A stretch of 64,000 bases of DNA from CAZAPG01 sp964486935 (lineage in GTDB: Bacteria; Chloroflexota; Anaerolineae; 4572-78; J111). Both the position numbers and the translations under genes were made by a program. Under the pieces are notes generated by a model. That model had not been told where the DNA came from. It saw only the letters and a list, made by a program, of their open reading frames with translations, and ran no database searches. Shown here in pieces: positions 34,912-46,907 of the stretch; the first letter of the stretch is position 1, and every line of letters begins with the position of its first letter. The stretch is taken from assembly GCA_964486935.1 (NCBI GenBank), contig CAZAPG010000028.1:22012-86011 (forward strand), read 5' to 3'.

Positions 34912-34942
34912 TCTCTTCTCCTTACAAAACGTGTCGGCTTGT

Positions 34943-35353
34943 TTATTGATAATTGAGCGCCAGATAGATTTTTGCAACCAGGTCGTCCGGGTCCAGGCGT
35001 TGCTTTTCAAGAATAAAACTGGGCGAAAATGGACAATGACTGAGTCGCCGATTCCACCATTCATCACCGCTGATGATGATGATTTTGATGTTTCTGTTCT
35101 GACGCCAAAGCTGATTGGCAATCTGCAAACCGTCAACATTGTACGGCACCCCGGATAAATTTACATCGAGGATAAGCAGGTCAAGCCGACACATATCAAA
35201 AATAGTTTGTGCCTGTTGATTATTGGCCGCAATATTCACATTGAAAGGTTCATCGCGCAAAAAGCGCCTAAACTTCTTTTGCCAGCTTTCCAAATCTTCT
35301 ACAACTAAAATGTTGTAGTGTGGTTTGGTATGAGATTCTGGTTCTGCATCCAT
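34943..35353 (-). CDS. Stand-alone response regulator receiver
   Basis: 136-aa CheY-like protein. Receiver core: LVVEDLESWQKKF (acidic pocket and the W-Q signature), phospho-Asp in LILDVNLSG, Ser in IIISGDEWW, and Lys in LEKQRLD. The stretch after the phospho-Asp is extended (GVPYNVDGLQIA) as in the neighbouring receivers. No output domain, so it likely works as a phosphate shuttle or competitor between the kinase and the TIR-receiver protein. ATG lies 49 bp inside the end of the kinase gene (translational coupling). Confidence 0.9.
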   Translation of the reverse strand: MDAEPESHTKPHYNILVVEDLESWQKKFRRFLRDEPFNVNIAANNQQAQTIFDMCRLDLLILDVNLSGVPYNVDGLQIANQLWRQNRNIKIIIISGDEWWNRRLSHCPFSPSFILEKQRLDPDDLVAKIYLALNYQ

Positions 35354-37335
35354 AGTTTTCTATCCCTACCCCTGGTGGCGGTGGGGATTTTGATTAAAAA
35401 TTTGCATCCGCGCCGGGTATCTTTAACCAGCTGTATCTGACCGCCCCAACGTTTAAGGAAGGTGTCGCACCACCATAAGCCGTAGCCCAATCCATCTTTA
35501 CGTCCGCTGACACCCAATTTAAAAATATCCTTCTCATTGAGGGTTTCCGACAGCCCCGGCCCGGAATCTTGTACAATTACCTGAACCCATCGTCCACCTG
35601 GGGAGCAGCTTGTAGCAAACTTCAAAACGCCTCGAAGCTGGTCTTTCATGGCAATTAGCGCATTATTGATGAGGTTATCAAAAACAAGTTCAAGTTGGCG
35701 CGTTGCCATTACAGGCGGAACATTGTTCAACTCTTCTATAACAATTACTTTTGAAAGTTCATTTTGCTTTTCCTGTAATACGTTTTTAATACATTCACTA
35801 ACATTAATTAACTCCTGTGGCGATGGTTGAAACGGCTTACGAATATTCTCGGCCATCGACAGGGTGGCTTCGGCGTTTTCCAGCATGTCTTCAAGCAGTT
35901 CAAACAGTTCGGTTTCGTTTAATTTACCCTCTGTATGCTGACGTTTTAAGTATTTGATATCGGCCCGAATTGAGCCAACCTGGTTGTTGATACTGTGGAC
36001 CATATTACTGGCCATATCACCCATGGCTACCACCTGGGCCACATTGGCAAACCGCTCGCGGATTTCCTGCTCGGCTTTGAACTGGTAGGCATTATGAATA
36101 GCAATAGCGGCCTGCACAGCAAGTTGCTCAAGCATTTCTAAGGATAGTTCATCAAAGGCGTTCTCTTCCTGGCCGGCAATGTTAATAACCCCAATCAACT
36201 CATCCTCTAACAGAATAGGCACGCCCAATAGCGACTTCATCACTTTGGCATACGGACCCCACCCACCGCCAATCACGTCATCAAAATGTTGAACAGGTTG
36301 TTCGGTGGTGTTATTGATGAGTTTTGGCTTTTTATCCTGCATAATGGCCTGGGTGATGCCAAATTTTATCTCGTCAAATGAGTCCAAAATTTCCGGAAAG
36401 CTCACCTGATGGACCAAATCGGTGGCATATTTGCCAGCCAACACCACCTGGCCATACTCCGCGCCAATCAGGTTTAGCGCCCCATCCAAAATCCGCTTCA
36501 GCACCTCCTGCAAATCCAGCGATGAGTTGATGGTCCGTTCGATGCTTCTAAGCTGAACAAGCTCCGACTCGCGCAGGGCTAATTTCTGGTTAAGCTGGTC
36601 AAACAGCAGCGAATTTTGCACCGCAATAGCCGCATTGGCCGCCAAAAATTGCAGCGCTTCAATATCGGTCGGCCAGATTTTATCTTTGCGGGTACCGGCA
36701 TACAGATTACCTACGGCCCGCCCATCTACCAGTAGTGGAATTGAGATACAGGTTTTAACACCAATATTCCGCTGAATACGATAGCACAATTTAGGGTCAA
36801 CGACAGGCTGAAACAGTTCATACAGGTCATGGGTAATTCTGGTTTCACCGGTCAGGCAGGTCTGGACGCCCAGATTGTGGCGGTGTTCTCTCAGCGATAC
36901 TGAACTACCCATAATCTGCACGCCAAATAATTTTTCTATCCGGCTCCAATCGTGGCGATGGACAAAACTGTTAAAAGCAACGGCCTGTACCGACAACGTT
37001 TGTCCCTCTTCATCCAGGGCGGCCAGCATCGCTCCCGTGTATCCCAAGCCCTTGACAACACCCTGCACAATTTTGTCAAAGACATTGTTAATATCAGAAA
37101 GCCGCTGAATTCCCGGTAAAATATCTCTAACATTTACGACATGTGAGTACAACAGACTGCCTTCAGTCAGCCCCTCTGGTTCCACACTCGCCGCAACAGC
37201 AGAATGCTGACGCAACCGGTGAACGTCAACGGGAATCTGTTTCCAAATTGTGACCATCTTCCGAACAAGTCTCTCTATCTCGTACCGTACGGATATGGGG
37301 ATTCCTGCGCGCTTCTCAACAAATTTTGATTGCAT
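35305..37335 (-). CDS. GAF-GAF sensor histidine kinase, atypical H-box
   Basis: About 676-aa cytosolic kinase without transmembrane helices. Two GAF domains (about 75-260 and 280-425), a coiled-coil dimerisation segment with an unusual H-box MVHSINNQVGSIR (about 442), then a HATPase_c domain: N-box NLINNALIAM, G1 DSGPGLSE, and a closing GLGYGLWWC. The canonical H-E-x-R/K-T-P is absent. ATG at 37335 preferred over the TTG two codons upstream. First gene of the kinase/receiver/TIR-receiver operon, behind a strong promoter with an operator-like palindrome. Confidence 0.92.
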   Translation of the reverse strand: MQSKFVEKRAGIPISVRYEIERLVRKMVTIWKQIPVDVHRLRQHSAVAASVEPEGLTEGSLLYSHVVNVRDILPGIQRLSDINNVFDKIVQGVVKGLGYTGAMLAALDEEGQTLSVQAVAFNSFVHRHDWSRIEKLFGVQIMGSSVSLREHRHNLGVQTCLTGETRITHDLYELFQPVVDPKLCYRIQRNIGVKTCISIPLLVDGRAVGNLYAGTRKDKIWPTDIEALQFLAANAAIAVQNSLLFDQLNQKLALRESELVQLRSIERTINSSLDLQEVLKRILDGALNLIGAEYGQVVLAGKYATDLVHQVSFPEILDSFDEIKFGITQAIMQDKKPKLINNTTEQPVQHFDDVIGGGWGPYAKVMKSLLGVPILLEDELIGVINIAGQEENAFDELSLEMLEQLAVQAAIAIHNAYQFKAEQEIRERFANVAQVVAMGDMASNMVHSINNQVGSIRADIKYLKRQHTEGKLNETELFELLEDMLENAEATLSMAENIRKPFQPSPQELINVSECIKNVLQEKQNELSKVIVIEELNNVPPVMATRQLELVFDNLINNALIAMKDQLRGVLKFATSCSPGGRWVQVIVQDSGPGLSETLNEKDIFKLGVSGRKDGLGYGLWWCDTFLKRWGGQIQLVKDTRRGCKFLIKIPTATRGRDRKLWMQNQNLIPNHTTTF

Positions 37336-37375
37336 TAGCAATATATCCAGTTTTTAATAAACAGAACATTAGTTT

Positions 37376-37397
37376 TTAACATTGTTAACAATGTTAA
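37376..37397. promoter_or_regulatory. Perfect 22-bp palindrome, putative operator
   Basis: TTAACATTGTT-AACAATGTTAA is a perfect palindrome centred between 37386 and 37387. It begins 5 bp downstream of the -10 of the TIR-operon promoter and so covers about +1 to +21, a classic repressor position. Confidence 0.65.
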
Positions 37398-37402
37398 GGC
37401 GC

Positions 37403-37432
37403 ATTATAACATACCTTTATTATTTATGACAA
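37403..37432 (-). promoter_or_regulatory. Sigma-70-type promoter of the kinase/receiver/TIR operon
   Basis: Minus strand TTGTCA (37432-37427), 18-bp spacer, TATAAT (37408-37403); start site expected near 37396. Confidence 0.7.
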
Positions 37433-37569
37433 GCCCCTATATTTTGGGGGTAATTTGAATTTTTTATCTATATATTGTGGTAAATTTAACATAATATTAG
37501 AAATTTTTGCTTATGTAAAGCAGGTAACTTCTGATTTCATCCCCTCTGTAAGTGTCTGAAAAAAACCAA

Positions 37570-37599
37570 TTGACCAATTTCAAAACCCAATGATATAAT
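37570..37599 (+). promoter_or_regulatory. Sigma-70-type promoter of the FHA-ABC transporter gene
   Basis: TTGACC, 18-bp spacer, TATAAT; start site expected near 37606, about 23 bp before the ATG. Confidence 0.7.
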
Positions 37600-37628
37600 C
37601 AACTAACTTTATATTGGTAGAGTTGCTA

Positions 37629-40292
37629 ATGTCAGAATTTATCGAAAACTGCCCTCATTGCGGAAAAAAACTTAAACGTTCCAACGCTTCATTTTGCACC
37701 AACTGCGGCACCCCCCTAAAAAACCAGGTTGGACAGGTACAGGCAACGGTGCATGGCGGCTCGCTGGCCAAAATTATTGTGCATACCCCCGGCGAGGAAA
37801 CACGCGAAGAGTTTCTCTCCAAAGCCATCACTACCTTGGGCCGCAGCCGCACTAATTTGCTTCAGGTGCTTTCACCCATTGTCTCCGGCCAACACGCCAA
37901 AATCGAGCTAACTCGTAAGGGCCATGCCATTACCGATTTGAACAGCACCAATGGCACTTTTGTGAATGGCAAACGCCTGACCCCTGGCCAATCTCGTTTG
38001 CTTTCTTCAAATGATATCATCCGTTTTAGCGACTCACTCGGTAATTCAGCCAGCCTTACTTATATTGCCCCCTCCGGCTTTGCCGAAATTGCCGATTTAG
38101 ATTCCTCCAAAATCTTCCAGCTTGACCAGGCTATTTCTTACATTGGCCGCAACCCCGAAGCCGCCATCTCGCTGGACCATCCGGCGGTTTCCTGGAATCA
38201 CGCCAAAATCATCAAAAGCGATGCCAACCGTTTTGCCATTCAAGATCTCAGCAGCAACAACGGCACGTTTGTCAACGGCGCTCAACTGCGGCAGCGAAAA
38301 ATCCAACCCCTCAACCGGGGCGACGTGGTGCAAATTGGTCCCTTTAATCTGGTTTATCAGGGCATCGGCCAATTTGCGCCCTTCTCTGCGGAGCGCAACT
38401 TTCGCCTGGAAGCAGTCAACCTTGAAAAGACATTTTACGCCACCAACTTTTTGGGCTTAAAAGATAAAAATCGGCCCAAAACTGTGTTGCGCAATCTGAA
38501 TTTGGTAATCAATCCGCGCGAATTTGTCGCCCTGGTCGGCGGTAGCGGCACCGGCAAAAGTACCCTGATGAAAGCCCTCAGCGGTATCAGCCCGGCTACC
38601 GGCGGGGCTGTGCTGGTCAACGGCGATGACCTGTACGCTAACTACAACCTGTATCGCATGATGATGGGCTACGTCCCGCAGGATGACATTATTCATCAAG
38701 GCCTCGAAGTGCGGCAGGCGCTGCACTACGCGGCCCGGCTGCGTCTGCCCGATGCCAGCGCGTCGGAAATTGATGAGCGAATTGGCAACGTGCTGGCCAA
38801 AGTGGGGATGACCGCTCAAGCCGACACGCTGGTTCGAGACCTGAGCGGCGGTCAGCGCAAGCGGGTCAGCATTGCCGTGGAGCTACTGGCCGAACCCTGG
38901 ATTTTCTTTTTAGACGAGCCAACCTCGGGCCTGGACCCCGGCCTGGAAAAATTGATGATGGACACCCTGCGCCAGCTTGCCGATGAAGGTCGCACTATTG
39001 TGCTGGTAACGCACGCCACCAACAACATTATGAGCAACTGCGACCAGGTAGCTTTTATGGCGCGTGGCGGCAAAATTGCCTATTTTGGGCCGCCCGAACA
39101 GGCCATCGATTTTTTTAACGTTGAAGATTTTGCCGACATTTACACCCGGCTCTCGCAAAGTTTTGCGGCCAACAACGACCCCACCGTACCCCCGGAAATT
39201 CAACCAGAGTACCAACAACTAGCCACCGCCGGCGCGCCGGAAGTTTTGGCCGGGCCATTGTGGGCCGAAAAATATCAAATTTCAGCCATCTACCGCACGT
39301 TTATAACCAACCGGCAAAGCGGCGAAGTTGCCCGCCCGATTACCCCTGCCGGCGAGCGAGCTGCCGTTACCGTAATGGGACAGCTTAAACAGTTTGGCGT
39401 ATTGGCCCGGCGCAATCTCAGCCTCATTCGGCACGATAAAATTAGCCTGTGGGTGCTGCTGGCGGTGATGCCTCTGATTGGCCTGTTTTTACTGGTCATC
39501 AGTAACGCCGCCGCGCTGGTGGGCAACACGCCGCAAGAAATCACTGCCATTTTAGAAAGCGACGGCGTTTACACCATTGCCGATAAAGCCCAAACCCTGC
39601 TTTTTATGATGGCCCTGGCCGCCAACCTGCTGGGCGTGTTTGCCGCCGCCTATGAAATTATCAAAGAACAGGCCATCTACCGCCGCGAGCGGATGGTCAA
39701 TTTAAAGATATTGCCCTACTTTAGCTCAAAGTTTGCCGTGCTCGCTCTATTTATGCTGCTGCAATGTTTGCTGCTATTGCTGGTGCTGGCCCTTAAAGTT
39801 GACTACCCCGGCCCCGGCGCAATTCTGTGGGCCTTGCCTGAATATTACTTTACCCTGGTGTTTACAACATTGGCCAGTGTGGCCCTGGGATTGTTTGTCT
39901 CGGCCCTGGCCCCAACGCAAGATATGGTCATTTATTTGGTGTTGATTGTGCTATTTATTCAAATTGTCTTTTCCGGCGCAATTTTTGAACTGCCTGCCCT
40001 GGCTCAACCTCTCTCCTGGCTCACCATCACCCGCTGGTCACTGGAGGCGCTGGGCGCCAGCACCGATATGGAGGCCCTCAACAACCTGGGGCAGGTGCGC
40101 GTCACCAGAGAAGTAGATTTGGGTCGGGGCATTCAAAAAGTGGTTGAAGACGCGCCCACCACCATCAACTTTTTTGTCAACTATAGCTACAACGCCCTGG
40201 CTCTGCTCTCGCGCTGGATTTTTTTATGGGCGCACACGGTGCTGTGGAGTGGGCTGGCGCTGTGGCTGATTAAACGCAAAGATGAAATTTAA
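37629..40292 (+). CDS. Zinc ribbon-FHA-FHA-ABC-2 transporter (ABCG-like)
   Basis: 887-aa half-transporter. A zinc ribbon (CPHCG...CTNCG, residues 8-30), two FHA domains (about 60-135 and 150-235) each with the GR-S-N-G-T-F-V-N-G pattern that binds phosphothreonine, an ABC ATPase (about 260-480) and six C-terminal membrane helices of ABC-2 type. ATPase motifs: Walker A GGSGTGKST, signature LSGGQRKRVSI, Walker B IFFLDEPTSGLDP. The substrate is unknown; FHA domains suggest control by the Ser/Thr kinases of this region. ATG at 37629 chosen; a TTG 15 bp upstream lacks support. Likely co-transcribed with the subtilase 76 bp downstream. Confidence 0.92.
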   Translation: MSEFIENCPHCGKKLKRSNASFCTNCGTPLKNQVGQVQATVHGGSLAKIIVHTPGEETREEFLSKAITTLGRSRTNLLQVLSPIVSGQHAKIELTRKGHAITDLNSTNGTFVNGKRLTPGQSRLLSSNDIIRFSDSLGNSASLTYIAPSGFAEIADLDSSKIFQLDQAISYIGRNPEAAISLDHPAVSWNHAKIIKSDANRFAIQDLSSNNGTFVNGAQLRQRKIQPLNRGDVVQIGPFNLVYQGIGQFAPFSAERNFRLEAVNLEKTFYATNFLGLKDKNRPKTVLRNLNLVINPREFVALVGGSGTGKSTLMKALSGISPATGGAVLVNGDDLYANYNLYRMMMGYVPQDDIIHQGLEVRQALHYAARLRLPDASASEIDERIGNVLAKVGMTAQADTLVRDLSGGQRKRVSIAVELLAEPWIFFLDEPTSGLDPGLEKLMMDTLRQLADEGRTIVLVTHATNNIMSNCDQVAFMARGGKIAYFGPPEQAIDFFNVEDFADIYTRLSQSFAANNDPTVPPEIQPEYQQLATAGAPEVLAGPLWAEKYQISAIYRTFITNRQSGEVARPITPAGERAAVTVMGQLKQFGVLARRNLSLIRHDKISLWVLLAVMPLIGLFLLVISNAAALVGNTPQEITAILESDGVYTIADKAQTLLFMMALAANLLGVFAAAYEIIKEQAIYRRERMVNLKILPYFSSKFAVLALFMLLQCLLLLLVLALKVDYPGPGAILWALPEYYFTLVFTTLASVALGLFVSALAPTQDMVIYLVLIVLFIQIVFSGAIFELPALAQPLSWLTITRWSLEALGASTDMEALNNLGQVRVTREVDLGRGIQKVVEDAPTTINFFVNYSYNALALLSRWIFLWAHTVLWSGLALWLIKRKDEI

Positions 40293-40368
40293 TGGCTGCG
40301 TTACGTGGTACGTGACCCAAAGCGTACTGTTTTTGTAACCAACTACCTATTTTCTGAGGAGTCTTCAA

Positions 40369-42402
40369 GTGAAACGTCAACATTTGATTATTATTGCGGT
40401 AGCGGGGGTTGTTCTTCTGCTGGCCGGAGCCGGCGCGCTGCTGTACGGGCTTTCGCAGGGGGGCAGCGTGCCGGGGCTGGCGGCTGACACGCCCACCCCG
40501 GAATCCCCCGCCTTTGATGTCCCTACTATTCAAATTACGCCGCCCCCCTCGCTCGACGAGATTGCCGCCGAGATTCGAGACGACTACCCGGAGCTGGCCG
40601 ACCTGCTGCAAAATCCCGAACTCGGCTCGGTGTACAAAGATTTTTATCTGGCTTACCAACGCGGCGGGCCAGAAGCCGCCCTGGCCCTGGCCCGGCAGCG
40701 GGGCATCCTCAACAGCCGGGATGAAATTGTGATGACCCTGGTACTGGATACGGAAGACAGCGCCGCGCTCATTGCCGAACTCGAGGCCGAAGGCGTCATC
40801 GTTACCGAAAGCTATCGCAACCTGGTCAACATAGCCATTCCCGTTTCAGAAATTCAGGAGCAAATTAACGCCGAAGAGCCGGAACTGATTGTTGACCGCA
40901 TCACCAACCTGGAGCACGTCATTCGGGTGGAATTGCCCACCAAAGCCACCCCCAAGCAGGGCCAAATTTTAGGGCAGGGCGTGGGAGTCACGTTTGCCAA
41001 TACCTGGCACGAGCAAGGCATTACCGGCCAGGGGGTCAAAGTGGGCATTTTAGATTTGGGCTTTGGCGGGTATGAGGATTTGCTGGGCGCAGAACTGCCA
41101 GACAACGTAACCGTAGCCACCTTTGGCGATGATTACGCCTTTGATATTGAAGTTCACGGCACCGCCTGCGCCGAAATTGTGCACGAAATGGCCCCCGACG
41201 CCGAACTGTACCTGGCCTACTACGATGGCTCCGATGCCGCCATGGGGCAGGCCATCACCTGGCTGATGGAGCAGCAGGTTGATATTATCAGCAACTCTAC
41301 CGGCAGCAACGGGCTGACCCCCATGGACGGCACCGGCTTAATTGCCGAACTGGTTGACGAAGTGAAAGATGCGGGGATTCTTTGGGTCAACGCTGCCGGC
41401 AACGAGGCCACCAGCCACTATCGCGGCCAATATGTTGATACCGATGGCGACAACCTGCACGAATTTTTTCCCGACACCCAGGTGCTGCCCTTTATCCCCT
41501 ACGGGCCGGGCTTTGAAACCACCATTATTTTAAGTTGGGACGACTGGCAAAATGCCAACCAGGATTACGAATTAATTCTGTACGACGCCGATGGCAACCT
41601 GCTGGGCAAATCCGAAGACCCGCAAAGCGGCGAACCGGGAAACATTCCCGCCGAAGGATTTTTGTACGAGTTTGAAGACTCCGAAATTTACCTGCTGGCC
41701 ATTGAAAACTACGATGGCCTGGCTCGCGGCGATGCCACCTTTGACCTGTTTATTCACGGCGGCGAGATGCACCCCGATTATCTGGTAACTGAATTTAGCC
41801 TGAGCAGCCCCTCTGACGCGCGCGGGGCCTTTGCCGTGGGCGCGGTTAACTGGGCCGACGACGTGCTGGAGGCGTACAGCTCTAACGGCCCCACCGCCGA
41901 TGGCCGCATCAAGCCCGATTTGTCGGCCCCGTCGGTGGTGGATAGCGCCTCCTATACGCCAGAAGCGTTCGACGGCACCAGCGCCGCCGCGCCCCACGTG
42001 GCCGGCGCGGCGGCATTGGTGTTGCAGGCTTTTCCCGACTTTTCGCCCGACGAGACAACTGCATTTTTGCAGGAACGCGCCATCGACCTGGGACCATCCG
42101 GCCCGGATAATGGCTTTGGCGTGGGCCGGCTCAATTTGGGCGAAAGCCCGGCCAACGCCGAGGAGCCGGAAGAGACGCCGCCCCCGCCGGCCGACATTCG
42201 CCCCACCTCAACGCCTCGCCCGCCCGAAGCCGCGGTGGGCCTGCCCGCTCCGGCCGGCGGCACTGGCAGCAGTGGCGCTGCCGGCGGCGAAGAGGGCCTG
42301 GGGGGTGCTATTGTGCTGCTTGGCCTTTGTTTTATCTGTTTGGGGGCAATCCTCTTTTTGGGGATGATAGTTGTGGGGTTGTTTATAATGCGCCGGCGGT
42401 AA
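40369..42402 (+). CDS. Membrane-anchored subtilisin-like (S8) protease
   Basis: 677-aa secreted serine protease held by helices at both ends: an N-terminal one (about 5-25) and a C-terminal one before MRRR. Catalytic residues: Asp in VGILDLGFGG (about 229), His in EVHGTACAE (about 263), Ser in DGTSAAAPHVAG (about 537), with the oxyanion Asn region NAAGNEA. An inserted beta domain (about 360-470) and a Pro-rich stalk (about 590-640) are present. GTG start with GAGGA. It follows the FHA-ABC gene on the same strand; processing of an exported product is possible (inference). Confidence 0.92.
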   Translation: MKRQHLIIIAVAGVVLLLAGAGALLYGLSQGGSVPGLAADTPTPESPAFDVPTIQITPPPSLDEIAAEIRDDYPELADLLQNPELGSVYKDFYLAYQRGGPEAALALARQRGILNSRDEIVMTLVLDTEDSAALIAELEAEGVIVTESYRNLVNIAIPVSEIQEQINAEEPELIVDRITNLEHVIRVELPTKATPKQGQILGQGVGVTFANTWHEQGITGQGVKVGILDLGFGGYEDLLGAELPDNVTVATFGDDYAFDIEVHGTACAEIVHEMAPDAELYLAYYDGSDAAMGQAITWLMEQQVDIISNSTGSNGLTPMDGTGLIAELVDEVKDAGILWVNAAGNEATSHYRGQYVDTDGDNLHEFFPDTQVLPFIPYGPGFETTIILSWDDWQNANQDYELILYDADGNLLGKSEDPQSGEPGNIPAEGFLYEFEDSEIYLLAIENYDGLARGDATFDLFIHGGEMHPDYLVTEFSLSSPSDARGAFAVGAVNWADDVLEAYSSNGPTADGRIKPDLSAPSVVDSASYTPEAFDGTSAAAPHVAGAAALVLQAFPDFSPDETTAFLQERAIDLGPSGPDNGFGVGRLNLGESPANAEEPEETPPPPADIRPTSTPRPPEAAVGLPAPAGGTGSSGAAGGEEGLGGAIVLLGLCFICLGAILFLGMIVVGLFIMRRR

Positions 42403-42527
42403 AATCGTGTAACCGCCAACTGCCGAAATTACTACCTTTGGCCCGGTTTCAAGGCAGTCTGCGGTCGGCGGTCACGGGTTAGACAAAACGTATCAAATTA
42501 GGGGGGATGCCCATTGTTAGCCCCTTA

Positions 42528-45743
<3,216 letters not shown>

Positions 45744-45864
45744 ATAAGTTCCTCCAAAATATTAACAGCTTGGGCAGGTTAACCAATTTGGGTAAGACTG
45801 CTGTATTTTAGCACAAAAGCCAAAAGATTGAACATAGGATAATAGCCTTGCCGGCAAAAGCAAT

Positions 45865-45893
45865 TTGTCGGCCTATCTTTAGTCCACTATAAT
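45865..45893 (+). promoter_or_regulatory. Sigma-70-type promoter of the SDR gene
   Basis: TTGTCG, 17-bp spacer, TATAAT, ending 20 bp before the ATG; it also supports the shorter start. Confidence 0.6.
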
Positions 45894-45913
45894 CTTTGCC
45901 CAGGAGAAGAAGA

Positions 45914-46729
45914 ATGAACTCGAAAGATTTACTTAAAAATCAGGTTGCCATAGTTACCGGCGCCGGCCGGGGTATTGGCCGGGCCGCCGCCTTAACCCTG
46001 GCCCAGGCCGGCGCTGCCGTGGTGCTGGCCGCCCGCAGCGAGGGCGAAGTTGCCGGCACAGCCGAAGAGATTAAGCGCAGCGGCGGGCAAGCTCTGGCCA
46101 TCCCCACCGATATCAGTGATATGAATCAGGTGGACCACCTGCTGGTTTTAACCCTGCGCGCCTTTGGCCAGGTTGATATTTTGGTAAACAATGCCGCTCT
46201 GGTTCAACCCCTGGGCAAAGTGTGGGAAACATCGCCCGCCGCCTGGGAAAAACTAATCAGGGTTAATATCATTGGCCCCTATTTGTGCGCCCGCGCTGTG
46301 CTGCCCCACCTGCTAGAACGAGGCAGCGGGCGGATTATCAACGTCTCATCCGGGGCCGCAGAATCTAACCTGGTTGGAGCCAGCGCCTACACCACCAGCA
46401 AAGCCGCGCTAGAGCGATTTAGCGCCACCCTGGCCGCCGAAGTGGCCAATACCGGCATTGTTGTCACCACCTTTAGGCCCGGTATTGTTGACACCCAAAT
46501 GCAGGCCGACATCCGCCAAACGCCTAAACATATTTTTCCGCCGGTTGACCGCTGGCTAAACTGGCATCAAAGCGGCCAGCTTCGGCCCGCCGCAGAGCCG
46601 GCCCTGGGTATTTTGTGGCTGGCCAGCCGCTTTGCCCAAAACGCCAACGGCCAGCTCTTCAGCATCAATGACAAACCGTTTCGGCAGCGCCTGGCCGCCG
46701 ATTTGGGCGTCAACCTGCCTGCTGCATAA
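45914..46729 (+). CDS. Short-chain dehydrogenase/reductase (SDR)
   Basis: 271-aa classical SDR. NAD(P)-binding TGAGRGIGRAAA at about 14-25, NNAALVQPLG, Ser in VSSGAAES and the catalytic SAYTTSKAAL (YxxxK). Cofactor preference likely NADP from ARSE after beta-2 (inference). ATG at 45914 follows AGGAGAAGA; a longer frame begins before this Shine-Dalgarno. Substrate unknown. Upstream of icd but separated by a repeat and a promoter. Confidence 0.9.
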   Translation: MNSKDLLKNQVAIVTGAGRGIGRAAALTLAQAGAAVVLAARSEGEVAGTAEEIKRSGGQALAIPTDISDMNQVDHLLVLTLRAFGQVDILVNNAALVQPLGKVWETSPAAWEKLIRVNIIGPYLCARAVLPHLLERGSGRIINVSSGAAESNLVGASAYTTSKAALERFSATLAAEVANTGIVVTTFRPGIVDTQMQADIRQTPKHIFPPVDRWLNWHQSGQLRPAAEPALGILWLASRFAQNANGQLFSINDKPFRQRLAADLGVNLPAA

Positions 46730-46745
46730 TTGTGATTTATCCAGC

Positions 46746-46819
46746 AATTCCAAATTCAAATCCAGACCTGTCAGGATTATGTCAAAAACCTGACACGTTC
46801 TACCGCCAAATTTGGAATT
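46746..46819. repeat. Nested intergenic inverted repeat
   Basis: Outer arms AATTCCAAAT (46746-46755) and ATTTGGAATT (46810-46819), with an inner pair around ACCTGTCAGG and CCTGACAC. The AGACCTGTCAGG-type core looks like a dispersed element. Confidence 0.55.
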
Positions 46820-46840
46820 ACTGTAATTTATCAACCCGCG

Positions 46841-46869
46841 TTGACAAAGTTAATGGCTAACAGTAAAAT
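46841..46869 (+). promoter_or_regulatory. Sigma-70 promoter of icd
   Basis: TTGACA, 17-bp spacer, TAAAAT, about 38 bp before the ATG; near-consensus. Confidence 0.75.
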
Positions 46870-46907
46870 ACGCCACCTAAACTAAACATCAGCAGGAGTA
46901 ATCATTT

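Larger units (their letters stand above)
37342..37628. other. Divergent regulatory region of the TIR operon and FHA-ABC gene
   Basis: About 290 bp, strongly AT-rich, with a promoter for each direction, a perfect 22-bp palindrome near the TIR-operon start site, and no coding potential. Confidence 0.7.

Noticed and set aside
34912..35139. N-terminal extension of the TIR-receiver protein
   Set aside because: It overlaps the upstream receiver gene antiparallel to no domain, and a good Shine-Dalgarno precedes the ATG at 34911.
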